Positions 51,797-60,859 of a stretch of 64,000 bases of DNA are shown here, piece by piece. The DNA is from Atlantibacter subterraneus. Its GTDB lineage: Bacteria > Pseudomonadota > Gammaproteobacteria > Enterobacterales > Enterobacteriaceae. The stretch covers positions 124,001 through 188,000 of the forward strand of contig NZ_VLPS01000006.1 of assembly GCF_007570865.1 (NCBI RefSeq), read 5' to 3'. The notes under the pieces are model-generated. The model saw only the letters and a program-made list of their open reading frames with translations, searched no databases and was not told the DNA's origin. Position numbers and translations under genes: made by a program. Positions within the stretch are counted from its first letter, which is position 1, and each line of letters opens with the position of its first letter.

Positions 51797-54241
51797 ATGT
51801 CACAAGATCCTTTTCAGGAACGAGAAGCAGAGAAGTACACCAATCCTATCCCGAGCCGGGAATTTATCCTCGATCACTTAACCAAACGCGAAAAGCCCGC
51901 CAGCCGGGAAGAGTTAGCGATCGAACTGAATATTGAAGGCGAAGAGCAGCAGGAAGCCCTGCGTCGCCGCCTGCGCGCCATGGAGCGCGACGGACAGCTG
52001 GTCTTCACCCGCCGCCAGTGCTACGCCTTGCCGGAGCGTCTGGACCTGTTAAAAGGCACCGTTATTGGCCATCGCGATGGCTACGGTTTCCTGCGCGTGG
52101 AAGGCCGCAAAGACGACCTGTATCTGTCGTCTGAACAGATGAAAACCTGCATCCATGGCGATCAGGTGCTGGCGCAGCCGCTGGGCGCGGACCGTAAAGG
52201 ACGCCGCGAAGCGCGTATCGTCCGCGTGCTGGTGCCGAAAACCGGCCAGATCGTCGGGCGCTATTTCACCGATGCGGGCGTCGGCTTTGTGGTGCCGGAC
52301 GACAGCCGCTTAAGCTTTGATATCCTGATCCCGCCAGAAGAGATCATGGGCGCGCGCATGGGCTATGTGGTGGTAGTGGAGTTGACCCAGCGTCCGACCC
52401 GCCGTACCAAAGCGATTGGTAAAATCGTCGAAGTACTGGGCGATAACATGGGCACCGGCATGGCCGTCGATATGGCGCTGCGCACCCATGAAATCCCCTA
52501 CGTCTGGCCGAAAGCGGTTGAGAAAGAGGTTGCCGGATTAACCGAAGAGGTGCCGGAAGAGGCCATCGCCGGACGCGTGGATTTACGCGATCTGCCGCTG
52601 GTCACCATCGATGGCGAAGATGCCCGCGACTTTGATGATGCGGTTTTCTGCGAGAAAAAACGCGGCGGCGGCTGGCGTCTGTGGGTAGCGATTGCCGACG
52701 TGAGCTATTACGTGCGTCCGCAAACCGCGCTGGATACCGAAGCGCACAACCGCGGCACCTCGGTCTACTTCCCGTCGCAAGTGGTGCCGATGCTGCCGGA
52801 AGTGCTGTCCAACGGCCTGTGCTCGCTTAATCCGCAGGTTAACCGCCTGTGTATGGTCTGCGAGATGACCGTTTCCGCCAGCGGTAAGCTGACCGGCTAC
52901 AAATTCTATGAAGCGGTGATGCGCTCCCATGCACGCCTGACCTACACCAAGGTCTGGCACATCCTGCAGGGCGACCAGGATCTCCGCGAGCAGTATCAGC
53001 CGCTGGTTAAGCACATCGAAGAGCTGCATAACCTGTATAAAGCGCTGGACGTTGCGCGCAGCGAGCGCGGCGGCATCTCGTTCGAAAGCGAAGAGGCGAA
53101 GTTTATTTTTAACGTCGAGCGCCGTATTGAACGCATCGAACAAACCCAGCGCAACGACGCCCATAAACTGATTGAAGAGTGCATGATCCTGGCGAACATC
53201 TCGGCGGCGCGTTTCGTTGAGAAACACCAGGAGCCGGCGCTGTTCCGTATTCACGATCGCCCGAGCACCGAGGCGATCACCTCGTTCCGCTCAGTGCTGG
53301 CAGAGCTCGGCCTGGAGCTGCCGGGCCGCGATAAACCTGAGCCGCGCGATTACGCCGAACTGCTGGAGTCTATCGCCGATCGTCCGGATCACGAGATGCT
53401 GCAAACCATGCTGCTGCGCTCAATGAAACAGGCGATCTACGATCCGGAAAACCGTGGTCACTTTGGTCTGGCACTCCAGTCCTATGCGCACTTCACCTCG
53501 CCGATCCGTCGTTATCCGGACCTGTCGCTGCACCGCGCCATTAAATATCTGCTGGCGAAGCAGGAAGGGCACGTTGGCAACAGTACGCCGACCGGCGGCT
53601 GGCACTATTCCGTGGAAGCGATGCTGCAACTGGGTCAGCACTGCTCCATGACCGAACGCCGCGCCGATGAAGCCACCCGCGAAGTTGCGGACTGGCTGAA
53701 GTGCGACTTTATGCAGGATCAGGTAGGGCAGACGTTCTCTGGCGTTATCGCCAGCGTCACCGGCTTCGGCTTCTTTGTCCGCCTCAACGATCTGTTTATC
53801 GACGGCCTGGTGCACGTTTCTTCACTGGACAACGACTACTACCGCTTCGACCAGGTGGGCCAGCGCTTGATCGGCGAGTCCGGCGGCCAAACCTACCGTC
53901 TGGGCGACCGTGTGGAAGTGAAAGTGGAAGCGGTCAACATGGACGAGCGTAAGATCGACTTCTCGCTGATCTCCAGCGAGCGCGGCCCGCGCAACGTCGG
54001 CAAAACGGCGCGTGAAAAAGCCCGCAAGGGCGGCGCGGCGAAACCCTCCGGCAAACGCCGTCAGGCAGGTAAGCGGACCAACTTCGAGCCGGACAGCGAA
54101 TTCCGTGGCGAAAAGCGCAAGCCGCAAGCCAAAAAAGAGCAGGCCGACAAAAAAGTGAAAAAACCGTCGTCGAAAACCCAAAAAATCGCGGCGGCCACCA
54201 AAGCGAAACGGGCGGCGAAAAAGAAAACCCACGACGCGTAA
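51797..54241 (+). CDS. rnr: RNase R, 3'-5' exoribonuclease
   Basis: 814-aa processive RNase that degrades structured RNA, tmRNA-tagged messages and defective rRNA. It has an N-terminal HTH ([20 protein letters not shown]), two cold-shock domains and the RNB catalytic domain with metal-binding [13 protein letters not shown]. An S1 domain ([29 protein letters not shown]) is followed by a Lys-rich tail ([12 protein letters not shown]). AACGGAGGAA Shine-Dalgarno. Confidence 0.98.
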   Translation: MSQDPFQEREAEKYTNPIPSREFILDHLTKREKPASREELAIELNIEGEEQQEALRRRLRAMERDGQLVFTRRQCYALPERLDLLKGTVIGHRDGYGFLRVEGRKDDLYLSSEQMKTCIHGDQVLAQPLGADRKGRREARIVRVLVPKTGQIVGRYFTDAGVGFVVPDDSRLSFDILIPPEEIMGARMGYVVVVELTQRPTRRTKAIGKIVEVLGDNMGTGMAVDMALRTHEIPYVWPKAVEKEVAGLTEEVPEEAIAGRVDLRDLPLVTIDGEDARDFDDAVFCEKKRGGGWRLWVAIADVSYYVRPQTALDTEAHNRGTSVYFPSQVVPMLPEVLSNGLCSLNPQVNRLCMVCEMTVSASGKLTGYKFYEAVMRSHARLTYTKVWHILQGDQDLREQYQPLVKHIEELHNLYKALDVARSERGGISFESEEAKFIFNVERRIERIEQTQRNDAHKLIEECMILANISAARFVEKHQEPALFRIHDRPSTEAITSFRSVLAELGLELPGRDKPEPRDYAELLESIADRPDHEMLQTMLLRSMKQAIYDPENRGHFGLALQSYAHFTSPIRRYPDLSLHRAIKYLLAKQEGHVGNSTPTGGWHYSVEAMLQLGQHCSMTERRADEATREVADWLKCDFMQDQVGQTFSGVIASVTGFGFFVRLNDLFIDGLVHVSSLDNDYYRFDQVGQRLIGESGGQTYRLGDRVEVKVEAVNMDERKIDFSLISSERGPRNVGKTAREKARKGGAAKPSGKRRQAGKRTNFEPDSEFRGEKRKPQAKKEQADKKVKKPSSKTQKIAAATKAKRAAKKKTHDA

Positions 54242-54248
54242 CCCCCGG

Positions 54249-54275
54249 CTGGCCTTATTGTTGCGATAAGGCCAG
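54249..54275 (+). other. Hairpin between rnr and rlmB
   Basis: CTGGCCTTAT (54249-54258) and ATAAGGCCAG (54266-54275) form a perfect 10-bp stem with a 7-nt loop. No T-run follows, so this looks like an mRNA-stabilising or partial-termination hairpin. Confidence 0.5.
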
Positions 54276-54324
54276 CGGCAACGTATTAAACCAGGCGCGA
54301 TAACGCCTCAAATGAGTACTTTTC

Positions 54325-55056
54325 ATGAGTGAAATGATTTACGGCATCCACGCGGTTCAGGCTTTACTGGAACGCGCGCCTGAGCGCTTTCAGGAAGTCT
54401 TTGTGCTGAAAGGCCGCGAAGATAAGCGGCTGCTGCCTTTACTGCACGCGCTGGAAGCCCAGGGCGTGGTGATTCAGGTGGCGAACCGCCAGTTCCTGGA
54501 TGAAAAAAGCGATGGCGCGGTCCATCAGGGTATTATCGCGCGGGTAAAACCAGGGCGTCAGTATCAGGAAAACGATCTGCCGGATCTGCTGGCCCAGTTT
54601 GAATCGCCGTTCCTGCTGATCCTCGACGGTGTGACCGACCCCCATAACCTGGGCGCGTGCCTGCGCAGCGCCGATGCGGCGGGCGTTCATGCGGTGATCG
54701 TACCGAAAGACCGTTCCGCGCAGCTCAACGCCACCGCCAAAAAAGTGGCCTGCGGCGCGGCGGAAAACGTGCCGTTGATTCGCGTCACCAACCTGGCGCG
54801 CACCATGCGTCTGCTTCAGGAAGAGAATGTCTGGATTGTCGGCACCGCTGGCGAAGCGGACCACACTGTCTACCAGAGCAAAATGACCGGCCGTCTGGCG
54901 CTGGTGATGGGTGCAGAAGGCGAGGGTATGCGCCGCCTGACCCGTGAGCACTGCGACGAGCTGATCAGCATCCCGATGGCGGGCAGCGTCTCGTCGTTGA
55001 ACGTTTCCGTTGCGACGGGCATTTGCCTGTTTGAGGCGGTGAGACAACGCAGCTAA
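54325..55056 (+). CDS. rlmB: RlmB, 23S rRNA Gm2251 methyltransferase
   Basis: 243-aa SPOUT methyltransferase that methylates the ribose of G2251 in the peptidyl-transferase P loop. An N-terminal L30e-like substrate domain ([29 protein letters not shown]) precedes the knotted SAM domain: [29 protein letters not shown] and [15 protein letters not shown]. Confidence 0.98.
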   Translation: MSEMIYGIHAVQALLERAPERFQEVFVLKGREDKRLLPLLHALEAQGVVIQVANRQFLDEKSDGAVHQGIIARVKPGRQYQENDLPDLLAQFESPFLLILDGVTDPHNLGACLRSADAAGVHAVIVPKDRSAQLNATAKKVACGAAENVPLIRVTNLARTMRLLQEENVWIVGTAGEADHTVYQSKMTGRLALVMGAEGEGMRRLTREHCDELISIPMAGSVSSLNVSVATGICLFEAVRQRS

Positions 55057-55070
55057 TTTCTGATTATTCA

Positions 55071-55098
55071 AACCATCCTCCGGGATGGTTTTTTTTTA
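55071..55098 (+). terminator. Terminator after rlmB
   Basis: AACCATCC (55071-55078) pairs with GGATGGTT (55083-55090), followed by a run of T. Confidence 0.9.
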
Positions 55099-55145
55099 AT
55101 TATTTTTTATTGCATAATTTGAAATCAATAAGGGGATTGTCGTAG

Positions 55146-55161
55146 GGGTATATTCATACCC
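55146..55161. promoter_or_regulatory. Palindrome upstream of yjfI
   Basis: GGGTAT-ATTC-ATACCC, a perfect 6-4-6 palindrome, sits 25 bp before the yjfI start and just ahead of an AT-rich stretch. It could be an operator for the yjf cluster. No regulator gene is adjacent. Confidence 0.4.
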
Positions 55162-55185
55162 AAAATATATCGGGAGGATTTATAT

Positions 55186-55581
55186 ATGACATGGACAATC
55201 GTCGCGCTGGAGGCAGCACTTAAGCAGGATAACTATTGCAATTATTCTGTTTCTCACATACAAAACGCATTAAAACTGACATTGAAGCAACACGGCGATC
55301 TTGTTGTTCATATTTCAATGACATCAAAGCAAATTTTCATTGAAACGGTGATTTGCCCCGTTGAAAATATTCAGGATGTGAATAAATTAAATTATCGTTT
55401 ATTACGCATTCAGAAGTTATTACCTCTTTCCTCAGTCGGTATTTCTATTATCAATCACAAAGATTATTACCTGGCGTTTGGTGCGCTTTCGCTTGCGTCC
55501 TCCCTCGCTGATATTGTCCTTGAGATTGAAACGCTGGCTGAAAACGCGTTGGAACTCGCTGAAATTATTGCTGAATCATAA
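55186..55581 (+). CDS. yjfI: YjfI (DUF2170)
   Basis: 131-aa small cytoplasmic protein without signal peptide or membrane segments, of the DUF2170 family. Conserved stretches: CNYSVSHIQNALKLTLKQHGDLVV, ICPVENIQDVNKLNYRLLRIQKLLPLSSVGI and YYLAFGALSLASSLADIVLEIETL. GGGAGGA precedes the ATG. First gene of the yjf cluster; probably a partner of the PspA-like YjfJ. Function unknown. Confidence 0.9.
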   Translation: MTWTIVALEAALKQDNYCNYSVSHIQNALKLTLKQHGDLVVHISMTSKQIFIETVICPVENIQDVNKLNYRLLRIQKLLPLSSVGISIINHKDYYLAFGALSLASSLADIVLEIETLAENALELAEIIAES

Positions 55582-55619
55582 GACGAAAGGCATCGTCAAT
55601 CTATTTACGAGGGAATGCG

Positions 55620-56318
55620 ATGAGTATTTTAAAAAAATTATTCACTCTGGGGAGATCGTTAGTTAATGAGACCGAAACCCTGATAGAAGAAACCCAGGGC
55701 ATACGTCTACTTGAACAACACATTCGGGATGCGCGAGCCGAGCTTGATAAAGCCGGTGAATCACGCGTCGATCTGCTGGCGCGTGTTAAATTGAGCAGAG
55801 ACAAACTGCAGGAATTAAATGCGCGTAAAGCAACACTGGAATGCCGGGCCGTAGAAGCGATGCAAAAACAAGTCGATGAAAGCCTGTTGCTTGAGGTTGC
55901 TGAGGAAATCTCACGGCTTGAAACGGTAATCGCGTCAGAAGAAAGCGTGCTACATAATTTTGAGCATTCCCGGGATGCTATTGAAAAAGCCGTTGCGGCG
56001 ACCAGCCAGCGAATTGCCCAGTTTGAACATCAGCTTGAAGTCGTAAAAGCCACTGAAGCGATGCAACGCGCTCAACAAGTGGTAACAACCTCTACAGTAG
56101 GGGCAAGCAGCAGCGTAGCGACTGCAGCCGACTCGCTTAAACGCCTGCAGGCGCGGCAAACAGAGCGCCAGGCGAGACTGGAGGCAGCAGAATCGCTGGA
56201 GAAAATAGCCAACGGGTGCGACCTGGATGAAAAGTTATCGCAGGCAGGCGTTGGCGGCGTTAATAAAAGTAATGCGCAGGACGTTCTCGCTCGTCTTAAA
56301 AATCAGCGTAACGGCTAA
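55620..56318 (+). CDS. yjfJ: YjfJ, PspA/IM30-family protein
   Basis: 232-aa, almost wholly alpha-helical coiled-coil protein of the PspA/Vipp1 family, which assembles on stressed inner membranes. The N-terminus SILKKLFTLGRSLVNETETLIEE has the amphipathic helix, followed by long heptad-rich stretches (LEQHIRDARAELDKAGESRVDLLARVKLSRDKLQEL). Its stop overlaps the next start (TAATG). Likely the membrane-coating component of the yjf system. Confidence 0.93.
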   Translation: MSILKKLFTLGRSLVNETETLIEETQGIRLLEQHIRDARAELDKAGESRVDLLARVKLSRDKLQELNARKATLECRAVEAMQKQVDESLLLEVAEEISRLETVIASEESVLHNFEHSRDAIEKAVAATSQRIAQFEHQLEVVKATEAMQRAQQVVTTSTVGASSSVATAADSLKRLQARQTERQARLEAAESLEKIANGCDLDEKLSQAGVGGVNKSNAQDVLARLKNQRNG

Positions 56319-57394
56319 TGTTGCTTTCTCGCATCATTCAGCTTTGCCAGCTTCACCTGGCCAGATTAACCTGGCCGGGGTTACTGATTTTATTTTTGAC
56401 TCATTATTGCATTTGTTACATCGCGCTACGCTTAGCTGGTGAAGCGCATCTCACTGCGAAATTAGGTGATTTTATCTATTACTGCTCGGTAGTGGGCTCA
56501 ACATTAGGTTTTGGTGATCTCAGCCCGCAAAATCAGCCGGGACGCTGGTTTACGGGCCTCTGGCATATTCCAGTCAGCGTTGCATTATTTGGCGCATTAA
56601 TGGGAAAAATGATCTCGGTAGCTCAGCAAGCTTTAACAAAAGGAATTCGCGGTTTGTCCAACTTTAACCACCTTTCCGGTCACCTAATTATTGTTGGCTG
56701 GCGTGGACAGCAGACGGAAAAGATGATCAATTTGCTGCTTTACGATCAAAGCAAAACGTTTTCGCAAATACTGATCTGCGAGTCAGGGGCACAATTACAA
56801 CATCATCCAATGCAAGGGCATGCACAGGTCTTTTTCGCCAGCGTCAGTAACTTCAATGCCCCCGAGGAACAGCAACGTATCGGCCTGGCGAATTGCAATA
56901 GCGTTATCATTTTTGCGCAAAACGACGAGCAGACATTTACGGTTGCGCTGTCTATCGCGGGACAGGTTAGCGATTCCAGCCACATCGTGGCGTATCTAGA
57001 AGACGAGCGTTATGCCCGGTTGTTAGAACAGCATTGCCACCAAATTGAAGTTGTCCGTAATTTGTCCGCTGAGCAGTTATTACGTTCAGTACAGGATCCC
57101 GGTTCCTCACAATCTGTCGCGTCGATTATGAACCCCATGCTGGGAGACACGGGTTATGTGCTTGAGATCCCCCATCACGTCAACGAATTTTGCTACGGGG
57201 GGCTAATGCGGTATATGAAACAGCATCATGACGCCACTGTTCTGGGGATTAGCCATTGCAAAAATGGCCGGGGAATGGAATTGAATCCCATTGTTTCTAC
57301 CGTAATTCGCGGAGGTATGTGGTTGCACTTGATAGGCAATCAACGAATCACCGCAGATGAAGTGCAATGGCATACTATAGGGAAAGAATTATGA
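56318..57394 (+). CDS. Two-helix potassium channel with RCK/TrkA-N domain
   Basis: 358 aa. TM1 (about residues 20-38), a pore helix and the selectivity filter TLGFGD (T62-D67), close to canonical TVGYGD, then TM2 (about 78-98). From residue 121 (HLIIVGWRGQQTEK) a Rossmann RCK/TrkA-N-like domain with a second lobe follows; the Gly pattern GxxGxx is altered (GWRGQQ). This organisation is that of MthK/Kch-type K+ channels. E. coli K-12 has no such gene in its yjf cluster. It is overlapped at both ends (TAATG with yjfJ, ATGA with yjfK), so it is embedded in the operon. Confidence 0.9.
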   Translation: MLLSRIIQLCQLHLARLTWPGLLILFLTHYCICYIALRLAGEAHLTAKLGDFIYYCSVVGSTLGFGDLSPQNQPGRWFTGLWHIPVSVALFGALMGKMISVAQQALTKGIRGLSNFNHLSGHLIIVGWRGQQTEKMINLLLYDQSKTFSQILICESGAQLQHHPMQGHAQVFFASVSNFNAPEEQQRIGLANCNSVIIFAQNDEQTFTVALSIAGQVSDSSHIVAYLEDERYARLLEQHCHQIEVVRNLSAEQLLRSVQDPGSSQSVASIMNPMLGDTGYVLEIPHHVNEFCYGGLMRYMKQHHDATVLGISHCKNGRGMELNPIVSTVIRGGMWLHLIGNQRITADEVQWHTIGKEL

Positions 57395-58059
57395 CTTCAC
57401 TATTCAGCCGAGTACGTCATTTTTTTCACAATGACACTAGCTCTGCCTGTGAAAAAGGGCCACTTGGATTACACCTTCACGCAGGATTTGAAATCGATAC
57501 GGTTGATTTTCGTCTTTTAGGTAATAACTATCTTATTGAAATACCCGCTGAAGACTATACCATCGCGGCGACTGGCATAATTGATATGGGCGCTGGGTGT
57601 AATATTTATCGCTATTACACCTCCGGGGATGAATTTTTACAAATAAATACTACCGGGGGGATAGATGATTTATGTATCGAAGATATAAAATTTTTTATTT
57701 ATTCAGAAAGTGCAGGCATTTCTACACGCGAAGCCTGGCATAATTCCATTGATGCTAGAGCCATAGGAAAACCTGATTTAAACTGGAAAGGGAAAACATG
57801 GCGACGCGTATTTAATCCGCTTGAAAATAGAGAAGTAGAGCCGATTTATTTGCTGGAAAATGTTGAAAATAGCGACCGGGAAACGTGGGAGCTCAACAAC
57901 TTCTGCATGCTTTATCAACGAAATGTTAACGCCGATTGCTTTGAATATTTACTTATTTCAGGCGAAGAGACATTTAACGAACAACAGGAACCTGAATGGC
58001 TAATTTCCTGGTCATTAGGTGTAGATATATCACGCAGTGGACTGCAGGTCATAGGTTGA
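57391..58059 (+). CDS. yjfK: YjfK (DUF2491)
   Basis: 222-aa cytoplasmic protein of the DUF2491 family. Characteristic stretches: GPLGLHLHAGFEIDTVDFRLL, DMGAGCNIYRYYTSGDEFLQINTTGG and PEWLISWSLGVDI. The start at 57391 overlaps the channel stop as ATGA. Function unknown; always found in this cluster type. Confidence 0.92.
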   Translation: MTSLFSRVRHFFHNDTSSACEKGPLGLHLHAGFEIDTVDFRLLGNNYLIEIPAEDYTIAATGIIDMGAGCNIYRYYTSGDEFLQINTTGGIDDLCIEDIKFFIYSESAGISTREAWHNSIDARAIGKPDLNWKGKTWRRVFNPLENREVEPIYLLENVENSDRETWELNNFCMLYQRNVNADCFEYLLISGEETFNEQQEPEWLISWSLGVDISRSGLQVIG

Positions 58060-58063
58060 AACG

Positions 58064-58462
58064 ATGCAAGTATTTATAGGTTTATCAGCATTCTGTACAT
58101 ATTTTTTTACTGGCGTACCTATGGTCGCGATATTTTTATTTATCTACACCAGAATTACTCCGCATAACGAATGGCAATTAATTAAGAATGATAACCTTGC
58201 GGCGGCCCTGGCCTTTAGTGGCTCGATCCTTGGCTATATAATTCCGCTTTCCAGCGCAGCGATTAATGCAGTGAGCGTGCCGGATTATTTAATTTGGGGT
58301 GTGATTGCCCTCGTTGTACAACTCCTTGTTTACGGCAGCGTAAGATTGTATATGCCGAAGCTCAGCGAAAAGATCATTAATCGTAACCTTGCGGCAGGAT
58401 TATTTATGGGAACTTCGGCTTTAGCCGGCGGGATCTTTAATGCAGCATGCATGACCTGGTAG
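58064..58462 (+). CDS. yjfL: YjfL, membrane protein (DUF350)
   Basis: 132-aa protein with four hydrophobic helices in two related halves (FIGLSAFCTYFFTGVPMVAIFLFIY; ALVVQLLVYGSVRLYMP; and NRNLAAGLFMGTSALAGGIFNAACM), the DUF350 pattern. Conserved LAAALAFSGSILGYIIPLSSA. It starts 4 bp after yjfK. Function unknown; the membrane partner of the cluster. Confidence 0.92.
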   Translation: MQVFIGLSAFCTYFFTGVPMVAIFLFIYTRITPHNEWQLIKNDNLAAALAFSGSILGYIIPLSSAAINAVSVPDYLIWGVIALVVQLLVYGSVRLYMPKLSEKIINRNLAAGLFMGTSALAGGIFNAACMTW

Positions 58463-58471
58463 GATAATATT

Positions 58472-59068
58472 ATGAGCCGGAAAAAAAAGAACCAATCAGG
58501 AAGCTCAAGTCGGCCTAGTGACGCCGCCATGTTGACGCATTTGCCACAAAGAAAAAGCTCAAAGGTATTAAGGTTAGTATTCATGGGAGGTGTGGCGTTA
58601 ATTGCGCTTAACGGCTGCGACGAAGAGGATAAACCAGATGATGGGGTATTCTATTCATCGCCGCTTGAATGTATCAACGCCGGGAACTCTGCCCAGGTTT
58701 GCAATGACGCCTGGAACACTGCAAAAGAAAATTTCGCTAAAGAAGTTCCAACCAACCTGACGCGTGAAGCGTGTGAAAAATCATATGGCAACTGTTATCT
58801 GGATAATATAACGGGTAATTGGTCTCCAATAATGATGGGCTTTTTGCTGGCTTCAGCGCTTCAGCAAAACCGTGACAATTATTATGTTAGCAGCGGCGGC
58901 GGCTATATTTCACGTCCTGTCTGGTCTAACAACCATGGCGATTATACCTGGCGAACCGGCACCTCCAGGTCATCGGGTTCTGGCAAGGTTACATCAAAAA
59001 GCGCAGCCACCGTTTCACGTGGCGGCTTTGGTCATTCTTCCAGCGCACGCGGAAGTTGGGGAGGTTAA
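58472..59068 (+). CDS. yjfM: YjfM (DUF1190)
   Basis: 198 aa. A basic N-terminus (MSRKKKNQ) precedes a hydrophobic segment ending LIALNGC, which could be a lipobox-like or membrane anchor. The DUF1190 core follows: YSSPLECINAGNSAQVCNDAWNTAKENFAKE and TREACEKSYGNCYL with four conserved cysteines. A Gly/Ser-rich tail (SRGGFGHSSSARGSWGG) suggests a surface or envelope location and resembles a modification substrate. yjfC starts 2 bp later. Confidence 0.9.
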   Translation: MSRKKKNQSGSSSRPSDAAMLTHLPQRKSSKVLRLVFMGGVALIALNGCDEEDKPDDGVFYSSPLECINAGNSAQVCNDAWNTAKENFAKEVPTNLTREACEKSYGNCYLDNITGNWSPIMMGFLLASALQQNRDNYYVSSGGGYISRPVWSNNHGDYTWRTGTSRSSGSGKVTSKSAATVSRGGFGHSSSARGSWGG

Positions 59069-59069
59069 T

Positions 59070-60233
59070 ATGCTGCGTCATAATGTCCCTGTACGGCCAA
59101 ATTTAGATCGTATCGCTAAGGAACATGGTTTTAATTTCCACATTATCGATAACGAGATCTATTGGGATGAAAGCCGCGCATATCGATTCACATTGCGACA
59201 GATAGAAGAGCAGATCGAAAAGCCCACGGCCGAATTGCATCAGATGTGCCTTGAGGTTGTCGATCGGGCGTTAAAAAGCGAATCCGTCATGAAGCAGTTG
59301 GCTATTCCACCGCTTTACTGGGATGCAATAGCCGAAAGCTGGCGAAATAATGATCCTTCGTTATATGGGCGTATGGATTTTGTCTGGACGGGAAAAGGTC
59401 CGGTTAAATTACTGGAATACAATGCCGATACGCCGACTTCGCTATACGAGTCTGCCTATTTTCAATGGGTATGGATGGAGGATGCGCGTCAACAAGGCCT
59501 TATACCGCGTGGAGCCGATCAGTACAATGCTATTCAGGATAGGTTGATTGCGCGCCTTGGTGAACTGAACAACGGCGGACCGCTGTATTTATGTTGCTGT
59601 AAAGATACTGAAGAAGATCGAGGAACGGTTCTGTATCTTGAGGATTGTGCACAGCAGGCTGGGCTGCAAACGCGTTTTATCTATATCGAAGATATCGGAT
59701 TGGGCGTTGGCGGCAGCCTGACCGATTTACAAGACAATGTGATTCAGCAGGCTTTCAAACTCTATCCGCTGGAATGGATGATGCGTGATGAAAATGGTCC
59801 GCTGTTGTGTAAAAGACGTGAACAATGGATCGAGCCTTTATGGAAAAGCATCCTTAGTAATAAAGGGCTAATGCCGTTGTTATGGCGTTATTTTCCTGAG
59901 CATCCAAATCTGTTACCTGCCTGGTTTGATAATGAAAAGCCGTTAATTAAAGCGGGAGATAGCTACGTGAAAAAACCGCTTTTTTCGCGTGAAGGTGGAA
60001 ACATCACGATATATGACGGCCAGCAAAATGTAATAGATAGCGCGGAGGGAGATTACGCGGATGAACCGGTTATTTTTCAGGCATTTCAGCCGTTGCCGCG
60101 CTTCGGTGATAGCTACACACTTATCGGTAGCTGGGTTATTGATGACGAAGCGGTAGGTATGGGGATTCGTGAAGATAACACGCTCATTACCAAAGATACC
60201 TCTCGCTTTATACCTCATTACATTGCGGGTTAA
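59070..60233 (+). CDS. yjfC: YjfC, glutathionylspermidine-synthase-like ATP-grasp ligase
   Basis: 387-aa ATP-grasp enzyme of the glutathionylspermidine synthase C-terminal family, but without the amidase domain of Gss. Core stretches: LLEYNADTPTSLYESAYFQW (substrate loop), YVKKPLFSREGGNITIYDG (ATP-binding Lys and Gly-rich loop) and GSWVIDDEAVGMGIREDNTLITKDTSRFIPHYI at the C-terminus. ATG 59070 with GGGGAGG upstream; a longer frame back to 58872 is a shadow of yjfM. Likely a peptide/amide ligase acting on a cluster protein such as YjfM. Confidence 0.94.
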   Translation: MLRHNVPVRPNLDRIAKEHGFNFHIIDNEIYWDESRAYRFTLRQIEEQIEKPTAELHQMCLEVVDRALKSESVMKQLAIPPLYWDAIAESWRNNDPSLYGRMDFVWTGKGPVKLLEYNADTPTSLYESAYFQWVWMEDARQQGLIPRGADQYNAIQDRLIARLGELNNGGPLYLCCCKDTEEDRGTVLYLEDCAQQAGLQTRFIYIEDIGLGVGGSLTDLQDNVIQQAFKLYPLEWMMRDENGPLLCKRREQWIEPLWKSILSNKGLMPLLWRYFPEHPNLLPAWFDNEKPLIKAGDSYVKKPLFSREGGNITIYDGQQNVIDSAEGDYADEPVIFQAFQPLPRFGDSYTLIGSWVIDDEAVGMGIREDNTLITKDTSRFIPHYIAG

Positions 60234-60701
60234 GTGATTAATTGGAAAAACAGACGACTAAGAATTAATGCTATGTTTCGTGTAGTGATATTAATTATTT
60301 TCTCTGCTTTGTTTGTGCAACCTGTGTTCGCGGATAACGCGAGGCCTGAAACGGCAAAACATGTTAAGGGCTATATCGGCCTGGAGGGGGTTAAACTATG
60401 CACCTTACGTATCGGGCCAAGATCGGAAAATGAAGCTTTGCTGCAAATTTCAAACATCGATCATGAACTTGACATGAAGATATTGCGCTGCAAGGTTCAA
60501 CCCATCAGCGATGGCGGTAAAGGCTATTCGACTGAGATTGACGGGAAGCAGTTTATGGTGCTGAGGCTTAATAATGGTGTAGGCGAACTTTATCTGCCCG
60601 GTGAAACACCGATTTCAGTAGCATATAACGACGATCTGTCCCGCCAGGGGGATGCAGAATACTTTTTGACGGATTATCTTGAGCGGAAAGCAAAGAAATA
60701 G
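60234..60701 (+). CDS. Small exported protein of unknown function
   Basis: 155 aa from GTG 60234 (directly after the yjfC TAA) or 142 aa from ATG 60273. Residues 14-33 form a signal peptide ending PVFA-D. The mature part has two cysteines (KLCTLRIG and ILRCKV), likely a disulfide, and beta-rich sequence (KGYSTEIDGKQFMVLRLNNGVGELYLPGETPI). I recognise no family. It continues the yjf operon and is absent at this spot in E. coli K-12, which has aidB next. Probably a periplasmic addition to the cluster. Confidence 0.75.
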   Translation: MINWKNRRLRINAMFRVVILIIFSALFVQPVFADNARPETAKHVKGYIGLEGVKLCTLRIGPRSENEALLQISNIDHELDMKILRCKVQPISDGGKGYSTEIDGKQFMVLRLNNGVGELYLPGETPISVAYNDDLSRQGDAEYFLTDYLERKAKK

Positions 60702-60859
60702 CGCAGCCTACCAGGCCGGTATCACAATGGAAAGGCGGTGTTTCTGTCTTTCCATAACATCATAAACTATCGGCACGCCCCGCTTTGTGATCCCTTTCCC
60801 TGCATAACTTTTCCTGCCGTCCATACTAAAGGCGTTGCCGATTTATGGAGGGAAACAGG

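Noticed and set aside
58872-59069. YjfC start at 58872
   Set aside because: The extension is an out-of-frame reading of yjfM; ATG 59070 has GGGGAGG upstream and matches the known N-terminus.
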